DNA from: an uncultured Dorea sp.
Lineage (GTDB): Bacteria; Bacillota; Clostridia; Lachnospirales; Lachnospiraceae
NCBI GenBank assembly: GCA_948844705.1
Contig: CAQNVT010000222.1
Coordinates: forward strand, 1-7,282
Length of the DNA: 7,282 bases
Reading direction: 5' to 3'
Shown here: positions 1 to 6,122 of the stretch, piece by piece
Layout: every line of letters starts with the position of its first letter
Position numbering within the stretch: position 1 is the stretch's first letter
The notes under the pieces: model-generated
What the model saw: the letters and a program-made list of their open reading frames with translations, nothing else
Told to the model about the DNA's origin: nothing
The model's database searches: none
Program-made: the position numbers and the translations under genes

Positions 1-174
1 GAGCTTTTTTGAGGTATCGTACCGCTGGAGGTATCGGCGCTTCAAAAGGAAATACCGGATACACTCTACTGTGAGCAGCCGCCCGCGGAAAAGCCGGTAA
101 AATTAAGGGCGGTTCCGTATTATGCCTGGTCCAACCGCGGGCTTACACATATGAGAGTCTGGATGCAGGAATAA
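1..174 (+). pseudogene. C-terminal fragment of a GH127/DUF1680-like glycoside hydrolase, interrupted by TGA
   Basis: Only the 3' end of this gene is in the window. Reading frame 1, the 53 codons from 13 to 171 end at a TAA at 172-174. The final residues, VPYYAWSNRGLTHMRVWMQE, match the characteristic ending of the GH127 (DUF1680) family, whose members typically finish with a PYYxWxNR...MxVW pattern; characterised members are beta-L-arabinofuranosidases acting on plant glycans such as hydroxyproline-linked arabinosides. The preceding GIVPLEVSAL stretch also fits the family's C-terminal beta domain. An in-frame TGA at 10-12 follows codons for E-L-F, at a place where the family commonly has Gly, so a GGA to TGA change would explain it. 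With only nine upstream bases, a nonsense mutation, a frameshift, or a sequencing error cannot be told apart; the gene may be intact if the base is wrong. The catalytic region is outside the window. The stop lies 37 nt before oppB, which suggests co-transcription. Confidence 0.6.
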
Positions 175-211
175 AGGATATGCCTGTATCCGGCGAAAGG
201 AGAGTGAGAGA

Positions 212-1147
212 ATGAAAAAATATATCGGGAAACGTCTTGCTATTTCTCTGGTTACATTATTGATCGTAATATTTGTATTGTTTTTACTGCTGCAGTTCAT
301 GCCCGGCTCGCCGTTTAATGATGAACGGCTGTCGCAGGAGCAGATCGCACTCATGTCAGAAAAATACGGGCTTGACCAGCCGATCACGGTTCAGTTTTTC
401 CGCTATGTAAAAAATCTGTGCAGGGGTGATTTCGGAGTGTCCTATGTAATCTCAAAGGACACCTCAATTTCCGTGCTTCTTAAGAACCGTGTGCCGATCA
501 GCTTCGGAATCGGCGGTGAGGCAGTGGCTTTCGGGGCGGTGATCGGGCTGATTCTTGGAATTCTGGCGGCGTTTAAGCATAACAGCTGGTGGGATACCCT
601 GTGTACCTTTATATCTGTGATCGGCGTCAGCCTTCCGTCCTATGTATTTGCACTGGCGCTTGCCTATTTCGTGGGATTTAAAGCACAGTGGCTGCCGCTT
701 TTGTATGATACGAAGCAGTTTTTTGCATCCTCGATCATGCCGATGATCGCACTTTCCATGTTTACGGTGGCGACGGTGGCAAGATTTACCAGGACCTCTC
801 TTCTTGAGGTGCTGGACAGTGAGTATATGCTGCTGGCAGAGAGCAAGGGAATTACCGGTCCGACGCTCATGCTCAGGCACGCCATGCGAAATGCGCTGAT
901 TCCGATCGTTACCGTGCTGGCTCCCCTTGTGGTGGATCTGATGATAGGCTCCCTTGTGATCGAAAAGATATTTTCCATTCCCGGCATCGGAAGCCTGATG
1001 GTGACGGCAATTCAGTCCAATGACTATAATGTGACGATCACCCTGGCATTTATATACAGCGTGATGTATATCGCACTGATGCTTATAGTCGATATCGTAT
1101 ACGGAATTATTGATCCCAGAATTCGTCTGTCAGGGAAAGCAGATTAA
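212..1147 (+). CDS. oppB: Oligopeptide ABC transporter permease OppB
   Basis: This is the first of two membrane subunits that form the translocation channel of a peptide-type (Opp/Dpp/Ami) ABC importer. The 311 residues are the usual length for OppB. Hydrophobic segments appear near residues 9-30, 98-120, 130-155, 174-192, 229-250 and 275-300, giving the expected six helices with a large outer loop after the first. The cytoplasmic coupling (EAA) motif lies at about 203-233, from SEYMLLAESKG to RHAMRNALIP, and is the contact site for the ATPase. Family hallmarks FSIPGIG (254-260) and the C-terminal DPRIRL (301-306) are present. The ATG at 212 has an AAAGGAG ribosome binding site at 196-202 with 9 nt spacing, which supports this start. 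No convincing promoter is seen in the 37 nt upstream, so transcription probably enters from further upstream. OppC follows 12 nt after the stop. Assignment to the family is firm; the substrate is not shown by the sequence. Confidence 0.95.
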   Translation: MKKYIGKRLAISLVTLLIVIFVLFLLLQFMPGSPFNDERLSQEQIALMSEKYGLDQPITVQFFRYVKNLCRGDFGVSYVISKDTSISVLLKNRVPISFGIGGEAVAFGAVIGLILGILAAFKHNSWWDTLCTFISVIGVSLPSYVFALALAYFVGFKAQWLPLLYDTKQFFASSIMPMIALSMFTVATVARFTRTSLLEVLDSEYMLLAESKGITGPTLMLRHAMRNALIPIVTVLAPLVVDLMIGSLVIEKIFSIPGIGSLMVTAIQSNDYNVTITLAFIYSVMYIALMLIVDIVYGIIDPRIRLSGKAD

Positions 1148-1159
1148 AGAGGTGGCGGC

Positions 1160-2251
1160 ATGAGTATGAAAAAAGAACAGGCGAGAGTAAGTACACCGGT
1201 TTTGACAACGGAGGAATATTTGAGCCGGATTGATTTTAAGGAAGACGATTTTGAGTTCCAGTATAAGGACGGGTTTGAGCATATTGATACGAATTTTGCC
1301 AGTCAGGGCTACTGGCGGGAGGCCGTGGTGCGCTTTCGGAAAAGCAAAGGCGCTATGTTCAGCCTTATCTGCATTATCCTTCTGACTCTGATGGCATTTA
1401 TCGGTCCCGGTATGAATGAATACCGTTACGACCAGCAGATCACGGTGAACCAGAATATGGCGCCGCGTGTTCCGGGGCTTGAGAAGCTCGGGATCCTGGA
1501 CGGGTCAGAGACTATGCGGACGTCTACGGGAAGCAAGGAGATCAATTATTACGAGAGCAATCAGCTTGACGATACATATTACTGGTTTGGCTCGGATCCC
1601 TTTGGAAGAGATCTGTGGACACGTACCTGGATGGGTACCAGGATCAGCCTCTATGTGGCGATCCTGGCAGTGATTATCGATCTTGCATTCGGACTTACTT
1701 ACGGTATGATATCCGGTTATTTCGGCGGCAGGACAGATATGATCATGCAGAGGATCGTGGAGGTGTTAAACAGTATCCCTTACCTTGTTACAGTGACCCT
1801 TCTTCTTTTGGTAATGAAGCCGGGGCTTCTGTCCATTACCTTTGCGCTTATGTTTTCCGGGTGGCTTGGTATGAGCCGGATCGCGCGTGCGGAGGTCTTA
1901 AAGCTTAAGGAGCAGGAGTATGTGCTTGCATCCCGCACGCTGGGGGCAAAAAGCATGTGGATTATATTTAAAGAAATTCTTCCGAATATTTTCGGGCCGC
2001 TGATCACGCAGACGATGTTTTCCATCCCGCATGCGATATTTACGGAAGCGTTCCTGGCATTTATCGGCCTGGGTGTTCCGGAGCCGCTTGCGTCTCTCGG
2101 ATCTCTGATATCCAGCGGGTACCAGAACTTTACATCGCATCCTTACATGATCGTATTTCCGCTTCTTGTTATGGGCCTTCTGATGCTTTGCTTCAACATA
2201 CTGGCAGACGGGCTCAGAGATGCGCTGGACCCGAAGATGAAGGATATGTAG
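1160..2251 (+). CDS. oppC: Oligopeptide ABC transporter permease OppC (AmiD-like, with N-terminal extension)
   Basis: This is the second channel subunit, pairing with OppB. At 363 residues it is longer than the roughly 300 of many OppC proteins. The additional length comes from an acidic cytoplasmic N-terminus of about 63 residues ending in YWREAVVRFRKSKG, and from an outer segment of about 60 residues between the first helix (about 65-84) and the conserved YWFGSDPFGRDLWTR motif (141-155). Both are familiar in the Firmicute OppC/AmiD group. Further helices lie near 165-186, 205-220, 224-240, 286-304 and 331-350. The EAA coupling loop is at 253-276 (EYVLASRTLGAK ... LPN), and the family ending ADGLRDALDPK is at 349-359. 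The ATG at 1160 is preceded by AGAGGTGG (1148-1155); the alternative ATG at 1166 is more distant from this site, so 1160 is preferred. Twelve nucleotides separate this gene from both oppB and oppD, indicating one transcript. Confidence 0.95.
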   Translation: MSMKKEQARVSTPVLTTEEYLSRIDFKEDDFEFQYKDGFEHIDTNFASQGYWREAVVRFRKSKGAMFSLICIILLTLMAFIGPGMNEYRYDQQITVNQNMAPRVPGLEKLGILDGSETMRTSTGSKEINYYESNQLDDTYYWFGSDPFGRDLWTRTWMGTRISLYVAILAVIIDLAFGLTYGMISGYFGGRTDMIMQRIVEVLNSIPYLVTVTLLLLVMKPGLLSITFALMFSGWLGMSRIARAEVLKLKEQEYVLASRTLGAKSMWIIFKEILPNIFGPLITQTMFSIPHAIFTEAFLAFIGLGVPEPLASLGSLISSGYQNFTSHPYMIVFPLLVMGLLMLCFNILADGLRDALDPKMKDM

Positions 2252-2263
2252 GGGGAATTTGAC

Positions 2264-3358
2264 ATGAGAGAAAAGGAAAAAATATTATCAATTCGAAACC
2301 TGGGCATTTCTTTTGAGACGACGGCGGGCGTGGTAAATGCGGTAAGAGGCGTGAATCTGGATGTATACCGGGGAGAGACAGTAGCTCTCGTAGGGGAGTC
2401 CGGTTCGGGAAAGTCCGTCTCTGCCAGGGCCATCATGGGAATCCTGGCAAAAAACGGTACGATCGACAGCGGAAATATTACATTGTCCTATTACCGGCAG
2501 GAGGAAAAGGTGACGCGGGAGATCCTGTCCATGGAGAAAAAGGAGATCCGCCGTCATGTTAACGGAAAAAGAGTCGCCATGGTATTTCAGGACCCGATGA
2601 CCTCACTGAATCCATTGATCCCTGTCGGGAAGCAGGTCATGGAGGGGATGCTGTGGCATTATCATACACCGAAGGAGGAAGCGCGGCAGAAAGCGCTGGA
2701 GCTTTTGCAGCTTGTGGGGATTACGGACGCCGAGAAGCGTATGAAGAATTATCCCCATCAGCTCTCCGGAGGAATGCGCCAAAGGGTCGTGATCGCCATA
2801 GCGCTTTCCTGCGATCCGGATCTTCTGATCTGCGACGAGCCTACGACGGCGCTGGATGTGACGATTCAGTCAAAGATCCTGGAGCTGATCCAGACGATTC
2901 AGAAGAAAAAGAAGCTGTCGGTCATCTACATCACTCATGATCTGGGCGTGGTAGCCAAGGTTGCGGATTATGTAAATGTCATGTATGCCGGAAAAATCGT
3001 GGAGAGCGGTACGGTAAACGAGATATTTTATGAGCCGAAGCATCCCTACACATGGGGTCTGCTCTCGGCGATGCCGGATCTGGGAACGGATGACGAGAGG
3101 CTCTACACGATTCCGGGAAGTCCGCCGAATCTGCTTCATAAGGTGACGGGAGATGCGTTTGCTCCCCGGAATAAATATGCGCTGAAGATTGACAGCCGGG
3201 TGGAACCGCCGATGTTCAAGGTTTCGGAAACGCATTATGCGGCTACGTGGCTTCTTCACCCCAATGCGCCGAAGGTTGATATGCCGGCGGAGCTTCGGGC
3301 AAGGATCGAGCGAATGATGAAGGAGGGAGAGCATGATGGCGAAACAGGAAAGCAGTAA
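2264..3358 (+). CDS. oppD: Oligopeptide ABC transporter ATP-binding protein OppD
   Basis: This is one of two cytoplasmic ATPases that power the importer. The complete nucleotide-binding domain is visible: Walker A GESGSGKS (44-51), Q-loop FQD with Gln109, signature LSGGMRQ (167-173), Walker B LLICDE (187-192) and the switch histidine in ITHD (His225). The oligopeptide-transporter C-terminal domain begins near [14 protein letters not shown] (260-273) and continues through the IPGSPPNL segment (283-290). Its usual four cysteines are all replaced: Asp297, Asn303, Asp310 and Thr328 stand where GC, RC, xC and AC are expected. Thus this protein should not bind the C-terminal iron-sulfur cluster reported for some OppD/DppD proteins. 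The length of 364 residues is somewhat longer than the usual 330-350, owing to a short acidic, Gly- and Lys-containing tail. The ATG at 2264 follows a G-rich but imperfect ribosome binding site (2251-2256). The 3' end overlaps oppF by 26 nt. Confidence 0.95.
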   Translation: MREKEKILSIRNLGISFETTAGVVNAVRGVNLDVYRGETVALVGESGSGKSVSARAIMGILAKNGTIDSGNITLSYYRQEEKVTREILSMEKKEIRRHVNGKRVAMVFQDPMTSLNPLIPVGKQVMEGMLWHYHTPKEEARQKALELLQLVGITDAEKRMKNYPHQLSGGMRQRVVIAIALSCDPDLLICDEPTTALDVTIQSKILELIQTIQKKKKLSVIYITHDLGVVAKVADYVNVMYAGKIVESGTVNEIFYEPKHPYTWGLLSAMPDLGTDDERLYTIPGSPPNLLHKVTGDAFAPRNKYALKIDSRVEPPMFKVSETHYAATWLLHPNAPKVDMPAELRARIERMMKEGEHDGETGKQ

Positions 3359-4274
3359 GATTTCCCCGCTTCTTGAGGTAAAGGGGCTTAGGCAGTATTT
3401 CAGGATAAACCGGAAGTTTACGGTGAAGGCGGTGGAGGACGTAAGCTTTTACATCAATCCGGGCGAGACCTACGGGCTGGTCGGCGAGTCGGGTTCGGGA
3501 AAAACGACGATCGGGCGTTCCGTCATCCACCTCTATGAGCCGACGGCGGGAGAGATTCGTTTCGACGGGACGGATATTTCCGGACGTCTGAAAAAAGAAG
3601 TGGAGAAAAATCTCAGGGTAAATATGCAGATGATCTTCCAAGATCCGATGGCGTGCCTGAATCCGCGCCGGAAGGTGGGCGATATCATCGCGCAGGGACT
3701 GGACATCCATCACCGGTATGCTTCCGGAAAGGAGCGGGAGGAGATGGTGGCCGATATCCTTCATAAGGTAGGGCTTGCCCCTGAGCATGCGAACCGTTAT
3801 CCTCATCAGTTTTCCGGCGGACAAAGACAGCGTGTGGGAATCGCACGTGCACTGATCATGAATCCGAAGCTGATCATCGCAGACGAATGTATTTCTGCGC
3901 TTGATATGTCCATTCAGGCTCAGGTTGTGAATCTGATGAAGGATATCCAGCAGGAAAATAAGATGGCGTATCTGTTTATCGCTCATGACCTGTCGATGGT
4001 GAAATACATTTCAGACCGGATCGGCGTATTGCATCTGGGATATCTGCTGGAGACAGGAACGACAGAGGAAATATTTTCTCATCCTGTACATCCGTATACG
4101 AAGAGTCTGCTCTCGGCGATCCCGCATCCGAATCCGCTGGCGGAGAGAAAGAGGCTGTCACTGAGGTATGATTATAAGACAAGCGGGATCGAGTATGGGG
4201 AAGGGACTATGCATCAGGTAGAGGGGACGCATTTTGTCCGGTGTACAGACAAGGAGTTTAACGCATGGAGCTAG
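3333..4274 (+). CDS. oppF: Oligopeptide ABC transporter ATP-binding protein OppF
   Basis: This is the second ATPase, expected to form a heterodimer with OppD under the OppB-OppC channel. It contains Walker A GESGSGKT (51-58), Q-loop FQDP with Gln103, signature FSGGQRQ (160-166), Walker B LIIADE (180-185) and switch His218 in IAHD. After Walker B it reads DECISALD where DEP(T/V)SALD is common; the catalytic glutamate is retained. The C-terminal tail after HPYTKSLLSAIPHPNP (253-268) has the ERKRLSLRYDY segment typical of Firmicute AmiF/OppF proteins instead of the cysteine-rich GCxFxxRC tail found in Gram-negative DppF. The gene begins inside oppD, in a different frame, with a 26-nt overlap; an AGGAGG at 3321-3326 precedes the start. 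ATG at 3333 (6 nt away) and ATG at 3336 (9 nt away) are both possible, differing by one methionine. The overlap suggests translational coupling, keeping the two ATPases in balance. Confidence 0.95.
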   Translation: MMAKQESSKISPLLEVKGLRQYFRINRKFTVKAVEDVSFYINPGETYGLVGESGSGKTTIGRSVIHLYEPTAGEIRFDGTDISGRLKKEVEKNLRVNMQMIFQDPMACLNPRRKVGDIIAQGLDIHHRYASGKEREEMVADILHKVGLAPEHANRYPHQFSGGQRQRVGIARALIMNPKLIIADECISALDMSIQAQVVNLMKDIQQENKMAYLFIAHDLSMVKYISDRIGVLHLGYLLETGTTEEIFSHPVHPYTKSLLSAIPHPNPLAERKRLSLRYDYKTSGIEYGEGTMHQVEGTHFVRCTDKEFNAWS

Positions 4275-4276
4275 GT

Positions 4277-4306
4277 TTTAAATCACTGCAGACGCAGGAT
4301 TTGAAA
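4277..4306 (+). promoter_or_regulatory. Bulged hairpin in the oppF-oppA spacer
   Basis: Immediately after the oppF stop, an imperfect inverted repeat can fold as a stem. TTT (4277-4279) pairs with AAA (4304-4306), AAATC (4280-4284) with GATTT (4298-4302), and CTGC (4286-4289) with GCAG (4294-4297), around an AGAC loop. A4285 and G4303 are bulged. No T-run follows, so it is not a classical terminator. Its position between ATPase genes and a receptor gene suits a processing or mRNA-stabilising element that raises receptor levels above the rest of the operon. The base pairing is seen; the function is inferred. Confidence 0.4.
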
Positions 4307-4314
4307 TATATCAG

Positions 4315-4328
4315 GAGTATTCGTACTC
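4315..4328 (+). promoter_or_regulatory. Small UUCG-loop hairpin upstream of oppA
   Basis: The sequence GAGTA-TTCG-TACTC is a perfect 5-bp stem closed by a UUCG tetraloop in RNA. It lies 25 nt before the oppA start and 12 nt before the ribosome binding site GGAGG (4341-4345). UUCG loops are stable and often protect transcripts, though here the closing pair is A-U rather than the optimal C-G. Together with the bulged hairpin just upstream it could mark the 5' end of a processed, stable oppA mRNA. No convincing promoter was found in this spacer. Confidence 0.4.
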
Positions 4329-4352
4329 ATTAAGAAAAAAGGAGGAAATATT

Positions 4353-6044
4353 ATGAAACTTAAAAACAAGGCAATCGCATGGCTGGCAGTGTCGGCAATG
4401 TGTGTCGGCTTGCTTACAGGCTGCGGTGGCGGCGGTGAAGCACAGGATGATACGGCCGGCAAGACAGAAACAGAATCATCAGAAGAATCTCAATCATCCG
4501 GCGATAAAGTGCTGCGTTATCAGGTAAGCACTATCGTAGATTCTATGGACCCGGCACTTTCCAATGATTATACATCCTGCGGAGTGTTATCCCAGTGTAT
4601 GATGGGGCTTTTTACCAAGGACGAGAACGGCGCTCCGGCACCTGGCATGGCGGAGAGCGAGGAGAAATCCGATGACGGTCTGACTCTGACCTTCAAGATC
4701 CGCGAGGATGCAGTATGGGCAAACGGGGATCCGGTGACGGCAAATGATTTTGTATTTGCATGGCGCAGAGTTGCCGATCCGAAGACAGCGAGCGATTACC
4801 AGTTCTTTATCCAGACTGCATGTATCGTGAATGCGGATGACGTAGTGGCAGGAAACAAGCCGGTAGAAGAGCTGGGAGTAGAGGCAACAGATGACAAGAC
4901 ACTGGTAGTAAATTTAAGCTCACCATGCTCCATCTTTGATTATCTGATGACATCCACATGCTTCCTTCCATTGTCACAGAGCTTCGTGGAGGAATGCGGA
5001 GATGAATTTGCGACCTCACCGGAGACGATCCTGTGCAACGGACCATTTAAGATTTCTGCTTACGAGCCGTCAACCATGACGATCGAAGAGGTGAAAAACG
5101 ACAAATTCTTTGACGCTTCCAAGGTAAAGCTTGACGGCGTAGAGTTCCAGGTTATTACCGACAGCCAGACAGCCGCTCTTTCCTTCGAAAACGGCGAGCT
5201 TGACATCGTTACCTTAAGCGGAAACCTGGTAGAGCAGTATGAGGATGACGAGAGATTCAGCACAAGAGGCGACGGATATAACTGGTATATCTGCCCGAAT
5301 ATGGAAAAAGAAGGTCTTAATAATCTGAATATCCGTATGGCTCTTGCAAAATCCTTTGACAAAGAGGCCGTTACGACAAGGATCTTAAAGGACGGTTCCA
5401 CACCGATGGATTATTTTGTACCGGTAGGCCTGGCAGCAAATACAAAAGGAACAGATTTCCGTGCAGATGCAGGAGAAGCCTATGACAGCTGGACATACGA
5501 TGTAGAGGCGGCAAAGGAATTATGGCAGAAGGGTCTTAAAGAGGCCGGCCTGTCCTCCCTTACATTAACATTAATGTGTGAGGATACAGATTCTGCACAG
5601 GGCGTTGCCCAGTTCTTGCAGAGCGAGTGGCAGACAAACCTTGAGGGACTTACCGTAGAGCTTCAGGTACTTCCGAAGAAGGCACGTCTGGAATACATGC
5701 AGAAGGGTGAATACGATATCGGTCTTACAAGATGGGGACCAGACTATGCAGACCCGATGACAGACCTGGATATGTGGGTAACAGGAAGTTCCACAAACTA
5801 TTCACGTTTCTCAGACCCGGAATACGATGAGACGATCAAATCCGCGAAGGTCGGCGAGCTGGCGTTAGATCTTGACGCCCGCTGGGAAGCTCTGATCGGC
5901 TGCGAGAAGAAGCTGGCAGATAACTGCGTACTCTTCCCGATCTACAGCCAGTCGGTTGCAATGATGACAAATCCGGAGATAACAGGCGTTCAGTACTATT
6001 CCGTAGGAATGCCGTACCTGTTTATTAACGCAGATAAGCAATAA
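4353..6044 (+). CDS. oppA: Oligopeptide-binding lipoprotein OppA (SBP family 5)
   Basis: This is the extracellular substrate receptor of the importer. It starts with a lipoprotein signal peptide, and the lipobox LLTGC gives a lipidated Cys24. A Gly/Ser/Glu-rich flexible linker runs to about residue 50. The rest is a solute-binding family 5 fold with OppA hallmarks: DSMDPALSND (63-72), GLFTKDENGAPAPGMAES (85-102), WANGDPVTANDFVFAWRR (122-139), CNGPFKI (228-234) and WGPDYADPMTDLDMW (461-475). At 563 residues it is close to the usual 540-600 length. The mature chain carries eleven cysteines besides the lipidated one, many for an exported protein. The start is clear: GGAGG at 4341-4345 sits 7 nt before the ATG and is the strongest site in the operon, fitting the usual excess of receptor over transporter. 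Gene position at the end of the operon, after a hairpin-containing spacer, supports separate control of its dose. OppA similarity favours peptides, but the ligand is unknown. Confidence 0.95.
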   Translation: MKLKNKAIAWLAVSAMCVGLLTGCGGGGEAQDDTAGKTETESSEESQSSGDKVLRYQVSTIVDSMDPALSNDYTSCGVLSQCMMGLFTKDENGAPAPGMAESEEKSDDGLTLTFKIREDAVWANGDPVTANDFVFAWRRVADPKTASDYQFFIQTACIVNADDVVAGNKPVEELGVEATDDKTLVVNLSSPCSIFDYLMTSTCFLPLSQSFVEECGDEFATSPETILCNGPFKISAYEPSTMTIEEVKNDKFFDASKVKLDGVEFQVITDSQTAALSFENGELDIVTLSGNLVEQYEDDERFSTRGDGYNWYICPNMEKEGLNNLNIRMALAKSFDKEAVTTRILKDGSTPMDYFVPVGLAANTKGTDFRADAGEAYDSWTYDVEAAKELWQKGLKEAGLSSLTLTLMCEDTDSAQGVAQFLQSEWQTNLEGLTVELQVLPKKARLEYMQKGEYDIGLTRWGPDYADPMTDLDMWVTGSSTNYSRFSDPEYDETIKSAKVGELALDLDARWEALIGCEKKLADNCVLFPIYSQSVAMMTNPEITGVQYYSVGMPYLFINADKQ

Positions 6045-6061
6045 AGTAATAATGCAATTCG

Positions 6062-6105
6062 CAATCTGGGACGTAGTAAAATTAATTTTACTACGTCCCA
6101 GATTG
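6062..6105. terminator. Perfect 44-nt palindrome between converging genes, probable bidirectional terminator
   Basis: The two 20-nt arms (6062-6081 and 6086-6105) are exact reverse complements around TTAA (6082-6085), so the whole element is palindromic. The arms contain CTGGGACGTAGTAAAA and its complement. It begins 17 nt after the oppA stop and ends 17 nt before the stop of the converging minus-strand lipoprotein gene, an ideal site for ending transcription from both sides. No T-run follows the stem on either strand, so it is not a textbook intrinsic terminator. A perfect stem this long may instead be a mobile REP-like or MITE-like palindrome reused as a terminator. The palindrome itself is certain; the terminator role is inferred. 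Confidence 0.65.
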
Positions 6106-6122
6106 AAAATACCCTGTCCCCA

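Noticed and set aside
1..174. Reassigned TGA (as glycine or selenocysteine) to explain the interruption at 10-12
   Set aside because: No other gene in the window contains an in-frame TGA, glycine is written with GGN codons throughout, and no selenocysteine-type context is visible; mutation or error is simpler.
176..191. GGATA/TATCC hairpin just before oppB
   Set aside because: Five pairs with a six-base loop and no T-run is too weak to call a terminator or attenuator; it could occur by chance.
2870..3334. 154-codon open frame on the minus strand opposite oppD
   Set aside because: It is opposite the conserved end of oppD and gives a basic, low-plausibility protein without motifs; it is explained by codon composition of the sense gene.
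3243..3986. 247-codon open frame on the minus strand opposite oppF
   Set aside because: It lies entirely across the oppD 3' end and oppF, both clearly coding with full ATPase motifs; its composition is rich in His, Arg and Leu, as expected for an antisense shadow, and there is no recognisable domain.
4301..4329. Possible oppA promoter with TTGAAA at 4301-4306
   Set aside because: The hexamer 17 nt downstream, TACTCA, is a poor -10 match, and the region is better explained by the hairpins.
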